A stretch of DNA of 64,000 nucleotides from Bidens hawaiensis (GCA_021521415.1 JAIQDT010004225.1:124001-188000); one strand, 5' to 3'; numbered from the stretch's first letter, positions 13,601-25,513 are shown. Notes: generated from the letters alone by a model not told the origin. Numbers and translations are program-made.

Positions 13601-14205
13601 TAGGTGACGGCTGGAGGATGTTCTTTAGGGTTTGATTAAAGTTTACAGCAGATGGTTGTGACTTGTTTATATAGAAAAACATAAAACGAACTAATTATAG
13701 GCTTTTTGGCCCGTTTAAGCAAGTATATACGTTTTAAGGAAAGAATCAATGAAATATACTAAAAGATATGGTCTTGACCAGGGGAAAACGAATTAGGAGT
13801 CGTATTTACTTGGTCCTTAATTCACTCAAGCATGCTTAAAATAAATGATTTTACACCTTAAACGAACTAGGAAATAATTTCAAGTTTAAATGATCTGCCC
13901 AGCTCCCTCCCTGCGCCGCGCGGCCACCATGTAGCCTCCTAACGCGCGGCGCTCTGGCCATCATGGGGTGGGAGTTTGGTTTTTGACGATTATGGCCCTT
14001 GAAGTTTCTAATTTGGTTAAATATTGAACATTTTATGATTAAAACAAGAAATGAACTACGTATGAAACCAAAAGGGTATAAAATGAATATTAGAATCTTA
14101 ATTACTTATGAATACTTGATTTTGATTAATGATAATGATCTAAAAATGTTTTCGGATCAGGTTATACGCAAACGAATACGGGTTTGAAAAATCCGAGATG
14201 TTACA
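10680..14205 (-). mobile_element. Nested solo LTR (minus strand) inside the 8456-15919 LTR
   Basis: On the minus strand it starts TGTAACATCTCGG and ends GGTTGGGGTGTGACA. The 5-bp target duplication ATGAT is present at 10675-10679 and 14206-14210. No retroviral coding is present. A GC-rich inverted pair, GCGCCGCGCG / CGCGCGGCGC (13913-13952), sits in otherwise AT-rich DNA. The central part (about 11092-12631) is different in character and appears to be a further insertion. Confidence 0.82.
11092..12631 (+). mobile_element. Tentative third-level LTR-like insertion
   Basis: The 8-mer ATTTGTGT occurs at 11087-11094 and 12632-12639, on either side of sequence unlike the surrounding LTR. The insert carries a GC-rich palindromic patch (about 11230-11455, units such as GCACGACCGTGC). 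Near its end is a U5-like stretch (GACACTCGGTTCTTACCGATACT, then GTACACTTGCC), typical in my recollection of plant LTR 3' regions. It begins TG but does not end in CA, so the boundaries and class are provisional. The small ORFs over the GC-rich patch are composition artefacts. Confidence 0.4.
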
Positions 14206-15924
14206 ATGATGAAAAGATTAGAAGCAGTATCAAAGGAAACAAATTCCAGAACTTGCAAGATTGGACAACGGTTTTCACTACCGAAAAGTGATGTGAATGA
14301 GGCTTCTCTCTTGATTGATTCCAGCCAATCGTAAGGGTTTAAGGGTATTTTTTGTTAATGGAAGGCTTTGAACCTTGCAAGAGTTAAGAAAAGTTTCGTG
14401 AGCATAAAGGCTTTTGAACTCACAAAAGAACAAGAGTACAAACTCGCCTATGATGCCTCTAGAACTCGTGACTCGTTTGGATAGATTTCTGGTCGTTTCT
14501 GGGCATCAAATGCACCCAGAGATTCAACCAACATAAACATTATTGAAATCCTTGGAAGTGGGAAAAAGAATCAACGAAATTGGAGTTCGTTTGATACCTT
14601 AAACAGGATGACAAAGTAAAAGTATCACTGCAGTTTCGGTTCTTGTGCAGTATTGACATTAAGTCAATTTGGAGGTCGAAATCTTGATAAAATTAAGTGA
14701 GGCCGGTGTGAATCTTTCAGGAGGAGTTGAAGGTTTTTTTAAAAGAAGAATGAAGTCATTTGTTTTAGTTTGGAGTGAGATATGGGTCTCCAAAGTTGAC
14801 TTTTGATAGCTGGAAGAATCTGAATAGAGATAGTGAAAGATTTAGTAGATTATGTAGATCTTGGAGTGGAGTGTAAGGATGTTCAAGATCTTGAAGAGTC
14901 CAAGAAGTTGACTTCTAGATATCTTTGCAAGATTTTAAATATCTTTTCTTAAGTGAACTATCATCTAAAAGGTAAATAGATACAGAAAAAGAAATGTAGG
15001 AAGGAAATGAATAACTTTTTGGGGGGTTTTGTAACTTTAAAATTTTATGACTAGTTACTTTGAATTACCTGGGAGATATGTTATTTAGCAGAGAATTTAA
15101 GGGGTTATATTTTTAGGAGAGTTGGAATATATCTCAATAGTTTTTTTTAAATCTTTTGCAAAAAATAAAATAAAATGTATGACCTGTATGTGTGTGCATA
15201 TCTTGACAGATTAAGGAAAAAAAGAAGAAGCATGTGTATTGTGTTTTAATATATCTATCATTATCTCATACAAATATGATTTAATTTTGTTAGCTTTAAA
15301 AATATATGGATTTTACTAGGTTATACACACACTTAAATATTTAAGTAGTTTATTTCAATAGCTATGAAATTATTAACTATGCCACTAATTTATTAATAAT
15401 TATATAAATTAGGTAGGCAAAATTATGTACATAATTATTAATATATTATTATTGTATGTAGACAAGAATAACCTCATTTTACTTATTATATATGTATGTG
15501 GATTAAAGAGTAATTTGGAGTCGTAGATAATTATACAAATTGCTAGCGTTACAGTTTTTAAATGTGTACCTATGCTGTGGTAGGAATTAATTAGATAGGG
15601 AGTCATATATATTTATGATGGGTCTATGTAGCCTTTATGTATTGGTGTCACGCTTATATAATTTTCTTGGGTCTTATTGTACGGGCATGTTACTTTATAT
15701 ATGGTATCATGCTTGCTTAATTCATTAGATTATTTGTTTTGTGGTTTTGGCAACTGTGTGGCCTTTCCCAACAGTGTGATATGGTGTGTAACAGGTACTA
15801 AATTGTATTCCATATTATCCTGGGTTGCATTCAAGCACCTAGTTATACTTAAATCAAATACTAAATAGATAATGAAAAGAAAGAAAAAAAATTTAGGCTC
15901 TAAAATCAGGGTTGTTACAAAAGG

Positions 15925-16120
15925 TCAAAACCGTTTAATAAATTGACTCGGTTTCAGTTTTGAAAAGGGGAATAACATTTCACGGTACTTCAAATCATCC
16001 ATTGGCCTCCCATCACAACTTTAAATTTGTCGAGTGGATATATATATATTAGAACTTAATTTTCGTCAAATTTTGCAGTAAGATGGATTATTGTTTTTTA
16101 TTTTGGACACATGGAGACAT
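15925..16120. other. 3' flank of copy B, duplicated downstream of copy C
   Basis: The stretch around CGTTTAATAAATTGAC, CGGTTTCAGTTTTGAAAAGG and TTCATCCATTGG-like text (15925-16025) recurs at about 23684-23780 after copy C. The two copies flank genes of the same family in the same direction, so they are the ends of one tandem duplication unit. No gene is present. Confidence 0.7.
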
Positions 16121-16258
16121 TAAAAATGGCTAAAACTTATTATGATAACTCAGAGAATATATTTTCCACATATATATTATGAAAACTCAGAGAATAATAT
16201 TCCACATATTTTGGACACATGGACACATGGAGACATTAAAAATGGCTAAAACTTATCA
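16097..16258 (+). repeat. Local duplication (about 110-bp spacing)
   Basis: The phrase TTTTGGACACATGGAGACATT, followed by AAAAATGGCTAAAACTTAT, occurs twice (about 16100-16140 and 16208-16257). Two copies of AACTCAGAGAATA lie between. The second unit contains a small internal doubling of GGACACAT. Confidence 0.7.
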
Positions 16259-16886
16259 AGTATGTTTGAAACGAGAAAATGTCACAACAAAATCAAATCA
16301 CACAAGAGATGAAACAAAAAAGCCACTTCTTTTGACTTCAAAAGTCAAAATGATGTCACCTGGAGCCTAAAAATATACTTGCCCCTAACAAATGGAGCCC
16401 AAAATTGGCTTCAAAAGTTGAGAAAATTAAAATACTGACCGACATAAAAATATATACTTGCCCTTAACAAATGGACAAGACAAGCCAACTTGGCCGCCTT
16501 GACAATATAGTTAGTGATGCACAAAAAAACCGGAATCGGTTATGGATTACCTGATGTCACAAAACCGGCCTAACCGGTTGACATTCTAGATAAAAAACCA
16601 ATTTATAACTGGTTTTTCTAAAACCAGTTTTCTACAAGGGTTAAAACCCGGTTAACCAGTTATTACCATTGTGTAAAAGAAAAAATATTGACCATATGAA
16701 AACGGTCTATGACTGTTTTATATCCATTTGGTAGACTTTTTGCCCCAATTTACCCCTCCATACAAATATAAATATGTATCGGGTGTGCTGAGTTGATTGC
16801 ATCACTCCCTGAGCTCTAAAAAACGCAAAAGAAATAAAAAATAAGCAAAAACAGCTCACACCATCTCTTCTTTCAAAACAGAAAAA

Positions 16887-17268
16887 TTGGCATCCTCAAG
16901 TGCTCAAAGCAACTTTGGTGTTGGTGCTAACTCAAATGAAACGACTTCGAGAAGATTCATTCAACAAACCGAAATCGTGAAATTTGGAAATTTTTTCGAC
17001 AAGTGCAAGATGCCGAACATGGTGCTTAAAGGCCCAATGCAAGAATTGTTATACTTTTGTCAAACTGGATTCAGACTCCACTTTGAGAAGTCACTTACAA
17101 AGGCATTGCAATACGGTGAAAACCAATCCGGCTAGCGATCAAATGCAAATTGCAACCAGGGGAGGCGTTTGGGATTTTGGCGTCGATATGATTTGTGAGA
17201 GGATGCCAGGATGGCACACTTCGTCATTCAAGAAGGTTTGTTTGATCATTTTAACAACCTACTTTTAA
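16887..17268 (+). pseudogene. hAT transposase fragment: BED-type zinc finger region
   Basis: Two overlapping frames together give a recognisable N-terminal part. Frame one runs through FGNFFDKCKMPNMVLK. After a frameshift near 17030 the second frame supplies AQCKNCYTFVKLDSDS and then RSHLQRHC, a C-x2-C ... H-x3-H pattern typical of the BED finger that binds transposon ends. No ATG is present at the start, where TTG GCA TCC stands. The downstream frame ends at 17268. Confidence 0.6.
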
Positions 17269-17727
17269 CAAAGTTGATTCAATAAATGCTCCTGCATCCC
17301 TATCCACACGTAACTCGTACTAGTTTGAGACGAGATTGTTTAAAATGTGAAAAAAAGCTAAGAAAGAACTAACTTTAGGTTTTGAAAATTTAAAAACCTA
17401 TGTTAATTACTTAACTAACGATGTTCGGTCGGCTCCACATGGTTTACCGAAGTCATATCTTCACGTGACCGACACGTGACAGAAAATGAAGCATACGATC
17501 GCGTTTGAATTATTTGGATATCCTCACATTGCTGAAAACTTATTTTATATTTTAGATTTAGATAAATTTATAAATTACAGGATAAGCTTTTTTCCGTATC
17601 TTTTGATAACTCATTAGGTAATACCGTCGCGGGTCAAAAACTAAAATTAAAATACCAACCAATTTGTGTCGGTGCTTTTTTTTTCATACTTGATGTGTTA
17701 GACATTTCATTAACTTGATTGTGTAGT

Positions 17728-17885
17728 CTCAAAATTAAAAAATAAAGAAGTTAACCAACTATTTTAGAAACATGTTAAGCGATGTTTTTAGCAGTAGTAA
17801 ACTACTCTCAAAATTGAACAAATAAAGAAGCTAACTGACTATTTTAGAAACATGTTAAGCGATGTTTTTAGAAGTAGTAAACAAA
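17728..17885. repeat. Two-copy tandem repeat of 79 bp
   Basis: Unit begins CTCAAAATT and contains ATTTTAGAAACATGTTAAGC followed by GATGTTTTTAG. The copies start at 17728 and 17807 and differ at a handful of positions. The repeat lies inside the decayed hAT, between its transposase fragments. Confidence 0.8.
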
Positions 17886-18039
17886 TATATACAAGATATA
17901 TCCAAGTGTGTCGCGATACGAATTCCATCATTTTAAGTCCGAGTTGGGAGGTACCTACAAGGTGGATTTGACGTGAAAAATGTTTGATAGTGCGCTAAGA
18001 CAAAGAAAAATTTTACAATTGTTCCATTAAGGTCTTCCG

Positions 18040-18361
18040 GCTAAACTAAAAGTCAATGCGTTTCCCTCAATTCATTGGGATTCTAATTCAAAAATTAAAC
18101 GATTTGCTTAAAGTTTTTAAAACCACAACTACATATTTATCGGGAGTTTATTGCCCAACAAGTCCTTTGGTGTTTCATAAATTATGGTTAATTCGTGTAA
18201 AATTAAACGACTTTGAATATGAAGATCAAATTTACGATGATATGACACTTCCAATAAAACTAAAATTAAAAAAATATTTCAAGATTTGCCTGTGGTCATT
18301 GCATAATGCCATCGTGTTTAACCCGACTTTAAATGTTACCGGGGTTGAAACTCTATTTTAT
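18040..18361 (+). pseudogene. hAT transposase fragment: RNase-H-like fold region
   Basis: The frame from 18056 reads LNDLLKVFKTTTTYLSG, then YCPTSPLVFHKLWLI, then a KYFKICLW-like segment and AIVFNPTLNVTGVE. This order matches the plant hAT transposase region in which a target-like LSG..YPT..LYF..LWKI motif precedes AxxLDPRYK. The DPRYK motif is degraded to NPTLN. There is no continuous connection to the zinc-finger piece 0.8 kb upstream. Confidence 0.6.
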
Positions 18362-19299
18362 TAAATTGTTTAGCCTTTGGATTTGCATTAACAAAACTCT
18401 GGTTTGCAAAAGCAAAACAAAATTTTAACACTTATCTACAAAATATGTTTGAATTTTATTTTCTTAAATGATCCAACGTTTGCTTATTTCCCACCTATAC
18501 CCTGCATATGAAACGTAGACAACGTAACGATGTTTCACACAACTATTGAACTAAAAACAGGGAATAATGCACTAGAACCATATGTTGTATCAATCCATCT
18601 ATAGCATTCTCCTTCAGTTTGAGTGGTGATAGGCTGAAGTCCATGAAGTGGGAATTGAAGTTCAAGACAACACGTACGGGTGAATGAACGCATGATTGAA
18701 TCCTTGCGTCTTTGACACATTGGACACACCTCCGTTCGAATCAATATTCCCCTGGTCCACAAGCAGTGAAATGCGATTTTGCAACAACCTCCACAAGTAT
18801 TTGACCAAAAATATCTGAGTTATATATTTATTAAATTCTTATAAATTATTTAATATAAAATATTAAAAAAAACAAAAATTTAGGAATTCGGTTCGGTTCG
18901 GTTTTTATTACATACAAAACCAAAACCGAGCTGTTAATTCGGTTTTTACAAAAACACAAAACCAAACCACTAGTTTTGTTTCGGTTCGGTTTTATCAGTT
19001 TTGAATCGGTTTTTTCAAATTATTACACACGCCTACATAAAATCGTGTACAACTCTGCCTTAAAAAAATTGTAAAATTTAACTTATTTATCAATCACAAG
19101 ACTTGTGTTTGATAACCACAACACAACACCATTTTACTGGTATGATTATCGTTGTAGTCACGAGACTATATGAAAATCTATTATATAATAGTGTACTTTC
19201 TTAATTAGATATCAGTAATTCACGTACCCTGGCCGAGTTGAAAAAATTGTACCCCTTAAGTGTTAACGAACTAAATAATAAAAACCAATTTTTTTAAGA

Positions 19300-19446
19300 A
19301 TTAATTTCATATATACCCTTACAAACATTAAAAATATCATATATACCCAAACAAAATTTAAAATATCATATATGCCTTTACAAAGTAACTAAAATATCAT
19401 ATATGCCCTTATAAAACAATTAAAGTATCATATATATCCTTATTCA
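19300..19446. repeat. Degenerate ~34-bp tandem repeat
   Basis: About five units containing AATATCATATATRCCC separated by A/T-rich spacers, for example ATATACCCTTACAAACATTA. The period is about 32-35 bp. It lies in intergenic DNA upstream of copy C. Confidence 0.65.
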
Positions 19447-20189
19447 CTAATAATAATTTTATAAATGACCGCTTTACCTTTATTTCTTAAAAAGTTTTAA
19501 CTTTCATATATGCCCATTTTTTAACGAGTAGACCATTCGACCCCTTTATAATGTGCTTATACCCTGTGTTATTGTTATAATTTTAATCAATGTTTCTCAC
19601 CTTTAACGACAACCAAATCGTCTCTCGCCACTTCTTCAAAATTACAAACCATTCGAAGGTTTATCGCATCGAATGTCTACATTGTAAACTTTTTATCGCA
19701 TCTAATCAAACAAGAGTATGGTCATTTTTAAAATTTTTTAATGAGTTGGGTATATATGATATTTTTAGTTTTGTATGGGTATATATAATGTTTTCAATAT
19801 TTGTAAGTATATATATGAAATTGCCCCTTTTTTAAACGACGATAAAAGTTATAGCAATAAATATAACAACTGGTAAAATCAGGGTATTCTAAACAATGAT
19901 ATATATATAACATCCATAATTTTTAAAATTGTGTGCCCCTAGAAAAGGGTGCCCCGGTCACCCAGAGCCTCCCATGGATGTGAGATTGATGGAAAGAAAA
20001 AAGAAAACCATAACGTGTTTTTCATATAGATATATAAAAATGTTAGATGGCATATTGTGTTGAAAAAAAATCGTTTCATTTTTGTCTTTTGGCACGCCAA
20101 TAGCTAGAAATTTTCAAGAAATTGAAGTATTCAAATCAAAGATAACTTCTGTTGAAATAATTGAGTTTGACGAAGTATAATTTTTCTAA

Positions 20190-20235
20190 TTAGGGGGCCT
20201 TTGAGAAGAAAAAGTGGGGAAAATATTCATTGCGA
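20190..20235 (+). promoter_or_regulatory. Conserved upstream block of copy C
   Basis: GGGGCCTTTGAGAAGAAAAA here corresponds to GGCCCTTTGAAAAGGAAAGG before copy B, and to similar text before copy D and at the orphan 37042 block. It lies about 200 bp before the copy C ATG, closer than in copy B. Confidence 0.45.
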
Positions 20236-20395
20236 AAGCGATACGAAACATAAAAAAATATCTGATAACTTGAACTTCTAAAACTTCTAAAAAAAGCTTT
20301 TGAATTTTATACTCAAGCATATACCAAGCATGTTGGCCCTTGCTCAGTTGATCTACTAAATAAAGTTCAATCGAGATTTTGTTTTGTCTAGCAAA

Positions 20396-23181
20396 ATGGA
20401 CACTCCTGATGACTTCATGCCATGGGTGGGCTTGTATACCGCTATAGCATCTTTGATATGCACCCTGGCAATGGCAGCCAGGGGCGGACCCACATAGGTC
20501 CGATCGGGGTCCCGGGACACCGATGTTTTTTAAAAATTACTTAGAGACGGTATATTAAATTTTGTAAGGACCCCATAAAAATTAATACTTGGAACCCATA
20601 CTATTAAGATTGAACTGGTACAGTGGAAAGTCCCTTGTTTTACTTGTGAGAGGTTGTAGGTTCAAGCCCCATCATACTCCTTTTTTGTTGTTTTTTTAAT
20701 ATCCTAGTCTTAATTATTCAGTTAGGGTATTTGTGCTTTTTGTTAGTTTCTCTCATATAGTCATTATCACCATGCAACATATATAATGTTAACATGGATT
20801 TTGCATATTCTTTTATTATTTACCTTGTGTATGTATATTATAATTAATCATTTATTTGTGTAAGAGTTATTTTTTCATGTTTTGGTCAATTATGTAAGAC
20901 CATATATATAGATTACGTTCATGTTTTTCGGGTATGAATTAAAAGTGTATGTTTCATCTAGTTTCTAATTTAGATTCTTCTACTTACTCGTTTCCAATGA
21001 CACCATAGTTCCGTGTGTTTATTATGTTCCTCGCCTCGACCCGACCCGAATAACGACCGACCCGAAAAATTTTGTAAACCGAAAAAATTGGGACCCCATT
21101 GACAAAAAATCCTGGGTCCGCCACTGATGGCAGCTGATGTCGTACAAGGTTTTATTCAATGGAAACTTTGGTTCCCAAACAAATTTTTCACTCTCAATGC
21201 TGCTACCATCACGCTCATTGCAATAGCAATGAAACTACCGGTGGATTTAAATACCGAACAAGGAGGTAGCAACGTATACACGAAGAAAAGCAGCATCATG
21301 TTCTTAGTCACCATGTTAGCCAATTTTCTTCCATCAATAGGACGGACAAATGACAAAGAGCTTCTAGCGAACATTGTGGCATTGGGTATCCTCATGATCA
21401 CCATTATTGTAAATATATATATCCAAACTTTTACTCAGACCCGTTTACTTTCTGTTAGATCAGTTACTTTCTTGATGTTTCCCTTTCTATAGCCATTTTC
21501 AGTAGCTTTGACAGTTTCCGCATATAGAAAACAATTGGAACACCGATACAACGAGTCACGACGGTTGGCTGTCAATCATCAAGACAAAAGGTTTTCTTCT
21601 AAGGAACTCAGAAGTTATGTGAAAAAATATTGGATGATGGCAGAAACTCGCAACCCTAGTTTTGGTATTGCTTGCTCACCAGTTTCTTCTGCTTTTGGGG
21701 TTATATGCATAACCATTGCTTTCACTTCCGTTAAATTGATAATTGAGATGAAAGAAAATTGGTATGGTACTTCAGATTATATGTGGTCACTCAAGATAAT
21801 TTTTATCATACAATCAATTGGGGTCATCGTAGGTAGTATAGCCCCAATTTTTAGATGTTTCACATCTATCGGTCATTATAATCTATCAAGAAAATGGAGC
21901 AAGAATCATTTAAACGTGTTTCGAGTCGAAAAACATTGGATCCAAAGGCTTCAACACTGGAAATGTAGCCATGTTCATTCAAATATTCCAGGCCGTCAAT
22001 GCAAAATAGTTTTCCATAACGTTAAAACCCTTTTTTTGAACTTTTGTCTAGCTGTTCATATTGCGGTTTTGGTTGTATGTAAAACAATATGTCTTTTTCC
22101 AAAAGCAATTTTCATTTTACTCACCTGTTGTTGGTATTTCTTGGAGTCAGTTCTTAAAAGTTTAAAAAGGGTTGAAAGCATGTCTAGTAGCAATATGAAC
22201 CCGGAAATAGATAAATATAGTAACTACGTTGTACAAATTGAAGAGGATGAGAAACTTTCAAAAAGATTGTTAAGAAATACGCTTCTTTCTATAACCCATG
22301 TCATTGATGAGTCTGAAAAGAAAGAACCACGCCATCTTATGAAGTTTCTAGAGAGATCTACAGGATTCAGTGGAGTGTTAAGGTTCGAAAATGATCAAGT
22401 TCCACCTCTATACTCAGAAGAAGCTATTAATTCTTGGAGCCTTGTATTGGTAACATTGGCAACAATTGCGATTGCACTTCCTAACATTGCCGCTACTAAT
22501 TTTGAGTTTTTGATTTCCAGCGTGAGGGAAGGCCTCCAAATTGTAAGCCATATTGAAAAATGTCTTGATGCAAATGATGACTCACTAAAAGCAACAAAAG
22601 CAGCAAAACGCGTGTGGTCAGAAGTTGAAGTGTACCGCACATGGCTACAAATCAATCTTCAAAAGATGGCTTGTAAAGGAAAACAATCAAAGGAGATTCT
22701 TAAATGGTTAGGCGACGAAGCAGCAACAATTGTGATACAGTATATGAGTAGCAAAAAACAATGTGTACACCGTTCACCTGATGAGTTTATACTTGCAAGT
22801 TCCATGTATAGAATCACTCAGACGATATTATCGCACTTTAATGAACACGAATGTTGGTTTAACGATGAAGAAATTTTTGAGTGGATATCAACCATGATTG
22901 CAGATATACTACTCGCGTGTTTCACCAATTTACCACATGTTATAAAAATAATGTGTCATCACCATGCAATAGAGAAAAGAGGAGACAGCATCTACAGTGC
23001 AGCTCAACTTCTTGGTAAATCCAAAAAGATCCTTAAGATTCTTAAAGCACGCCAGCTTCCTAACATAGATCTAGACTCAATGGCGTACAATATTGATAAT
23101 TGGCGTGCATTACCCGAGGGTCAAATAACCAATGGTGATCATATACCCAATGACGATGCTTTCTCTTCCGGATTCCACTAA
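20396..23181 (+). pseudogene. Copy C: family member broken by a hAT insertion and a nonsense codon
   Basis: The ATG at 20396 opens MDTPDDFMPWVGLYTAIA, collinear with the other copies. After codon 27 a 648-bp element (20479-21126) interrupts the gene. The host 8-mer ATGGCAGC occurs in frame on both sides, so the gene reads straight through if element plus one repeat are ignored. A second lesion is TAG at 21490-21492, where every other readable copy has TGG in the LWPFS motif. From 21508 to 23181 the frame is open for 557 codons and keeps all family landmarks, including EKHWIQRLQHW, KEILKWLGDEA and ARQLPNIDLDSMAY. With only two lesions it looks recently inactivated. Confidence 0.92.
20479..21126. 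mobile_element. Non-autonomous hAT-type element (648 bp) inside copy C
   Basis: Terminal inverted repeats CAGGGGCGGACCCA and TGGGTCCGCCACTG (one mismatch) bound the element. The 8-bp target duplication ATGGCAGC is exact at 20471-20478 and 21127-21134. An 8-bp duplication and CAGNG ends are hAT hallmarks. There is no transposase. An internal stretch (20604-20679) looks like a tRNA-derived head, with an A-box-like GAACTGGTACAGTGG and a B-box-like GGTTCAAGCCC. Confidence 0.88.
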
Positions 23182-24020
23182 CTTCTTCAAGTTGCAACAA
23201 ATCACCTTGATCGTCTCTTTATTTAGGATATATGTCTTAGAAGAACTTATTTATGAAGTCTTCTAGTCTAAATATCATTATTGTGGTTGTTATGTACGTA
23301 TAATATCAATAATGACGAACCTAGCTAATTGTTCTGGTTGATGCAACCTACATGTATTTATCACGAGTCATCTAAAATGTGCCTACAATGTTCAAACTAC
23401 ACACTTAAACTTACATTTTGTTTTAAAAAAAACTTTACATAATTCATATAGCCCAGCTTAGAGGCAAGTCTCCTTATGGTTAATTTGTTTCAAAAACCTA
23501 GTTTTCCTAGTACATTTTATGAAAAAATCATCATAATTTCTAGAGCAAATTGTAGATTTTCTTGAGATATTTTGAAGCAGCATCATAATTTCGGCATCAT
23601 AGAGCAGGTAAACATATGTTTGGGTACATGGTCCCCTTCACTTGAATTTTCAAGTAAATCCATATATCTTTAAACTCAAGGCCAAAATCGTTTAATAAAT
23701 ACTGACACGGTTTCAGTTTTGAAAAGGGGAATAACACGGTACTTCAATTCATCCATTGGTCACCCATCACAACTTATTATTCGTCAAACGTGAACATCAA
23801 GTTTGGGTCTCATTTGCTTCTTTTAATTTTATAGCATAATTAAAACAAAATTGTAAGAATTTTAGTACTCTCATAGTGTAAGCATTTTTCATAAAATTTG
23901 CATTCCTCCGAATAATTAGTAAGCTGATTTTACCTAGTTAACTTTGTTTTGTTAAAAGACACAACTAAACTTCGTTTACCTTGAAGAATGATTGTGTGAT
24001 TCTTAAATAAAAGAGATAAA
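23182..24020. other. 3' flank of copy C
   Basis: No gene. 23684-23780 duplicates 15925-16025 downstream of copy B, and AACCTAGCTAATTGTTC near 23318 resembles the B and E 3' flanks. The remainder is AT-rich. Confidence 0.6.
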
Positions 24021-25290
24021 ATCAAATTGATATGCCCCATTATTATAAAACCTTGTAATAATGGTAACATAAGATATCGAGTAACTGATGTGTGGGTGAA
24101 ATAATGTGGGTTAAGTGAGTTATATTCTGTGCTTTGTGTGTTTATATGTCTTAGACACGATTACTTTGAGTAGTTTTACGTTTACACGTGAGTGAGGCTT
24201 AAAGAAGCTAAATTGGAGTATTTGAGATGGAGTGGAAATGAAGATTTTATTATATGGGTTGATAGATAATTTAAAGACAAAGACGTGGCCGAAAACGGGG
24301 CGTAAAACGGAGCTATAACGAAGAAGTTATGGGCAAAACAGTACGGTGGACCAGTCACCGTAAAGAAGTGGCTTATGACCGTAGGCTAAGGTCGCTTTGG
24401 CGGAAAACGCGATTTTTAGGTTTTTTCTTCCATATATAAGCCTGGTTCAACCCTATGCCGCATATCCTTCATACCTTAGCCACCAAGGACGATTTTGGGG
24501 CCATTCTTCACCAGCCTAACACCTCTCAATCACCAAATCATCCATGGTTTCATCCTTTCAATCCATAATCGAGCTAATTATGATGAAGAGGCAAGGCTAA
24601 ACCACTCGTGACCACTTCAGGTGTAGGGTTTTCATATGAATTGATTATTTTTTATGAATATTACATGTATTGGGATTTAGTTTTGATTAATATTTTGGTT
24701 GATTGAATATATATGTTTATTGGAACTTATTAAACAATTGTGATTCTGGGACTTTCGTTTATCATCAATTATTTGGTTTGTGTTCATCAACATTTAGGAT
24801 TAAGTTCTTATCGTCATTGAACCGTTTACCATTAATCATTGATAGATGCTAAGTTTTATATTAATGAACTGGTAATTAGATAGATCGTGTTCAGTTGTGT
24901 TAATTCTTCGGATTAAGTTCTATGAATCATCATAACCAAACTATTGTGTCTAGTAACCATTTATCTATTCTAATAAACGTATCATATATGTCTGTGTGAT
25001 TTCCCGACGTGCTATAAATTATCGTCAATCAGTTTATTGTATATCCTGAACCTGAAGTGTAGTAACTGTTTTCTTAAATTGTTTTACAATCAAATTAATT
25101 TCCAAACCACTTGACATCGTTTGTCCGCCTATTTTAATTAATTAGTGAATAATGAACTATATTAACACTTTCTACTGATTCCTTGTGGATTCGACACCTT
25201 ACTTGCCCTAGCTAGTAAAGGTAATTTATAAATGTTTTTGATTGGTCTTTCGACATCGATTAGTTACATTAATCAACTAATTTTAGGAGT
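24020..25290 (+). mobile_element. LTR-like segment, boundaries unresolved
   Basis: The layout is promoter-like: TATA box CCATATATAAGCC near 24431, a C-rich leader, then a long U5-like part ending GTGGATTCGACACCTTACTT followed by GCCCTAGCTAG. The same closing phrase, TTCGACGCCCTACTTACCCT, is found near the end of the solo LTR at 48684-49861. Possible starts are TGATATGCCCC (24028) or TGATGTGTGGG (24086) and a possible end is ATTAATCA (about 25275). No matching 5-bp target repeat was found. No coding sequence was seen. Confidence 0.45.
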
Positions 25291-25505
25291 ATAATAAGAC
25301 TTTACGTAGTGGTCCATTTAAGAGGCGCTAAAATGATGGTCTGGATGCAAAGTTCTAGCTAAAGCCACTACGCACAATGTGATTTTGAGTGAGGTAGTAC
25401 GCAATATTTTCAGGTCCGGTCTGGAAGTCGATCCTGACGTCTTACCGGGTCAAAGGTTGGACCAACCCGGGAGGGCGGACCGGTATTTGACCCGGATGAC
25501 GTCAT

Positions 25506-25513
<8 letters not shown>

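Larger units (their letters stand above)
8456..15919 (-). mobile_element. Solo LTR (minus strand), split by a nested element
   Basis: Read on the minus strand it starts TGTAACAACCCTG (at 15919) and ends GTCGGGGTGCGACA (at 8456). It is flanked by the 5-bp repeat AAAGG at 8451-8455 and 15920-15924. Removing the nested 10680-14205 element and its duplicated target leaves about 3.9 kb with no gag or pol coding. That fits a solo LTR from recombination between the two LTRs of a former retrotransposon, though further small insertions inside are possible. The termini match the style of the Ty3/gypsy LTRs at 38595 and 45956. The sequence resuming at 15925 matches the copy C 3' flank, confirming the boundary. 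Confidence 0.8.
16512..19035 (+). mobile_element. Decayed hAT-superfamily transposon
   Basis: Ends are TAGTGATGCACAAAAAAACCG at the left and, inverted, TAGGCGTGTGTAATAATTTG at the right. Both lead into CCGGTT/CGGTTCGG-rich subterminal tracts, as in many plant hAT elements. Between them lie remnants of a BED zinc finger and an RNase-H-like transposase region in the expected order. Flanking 8-mers do not match clearly, so the exact ends are inferred. Multiple frame breaks make it inactive. Confidence 0.6.

Noticed and set aside
20604..20679. Possible tRNA gene
   Set aside because: A-box and B-box-like sequences are present but no acceptor or anticodon stem forms, and it lies inside a non-autonomous hAT element. 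A tRNA-derived fragment fits better.
24020..25290. Exact solo LTR call with target duplication
   Set aside because: I tested the TGAT/TGTG starts against all CA ends near 25200-25400 and found no matching 5-bp flanks, so it is only reported as LTR-like.
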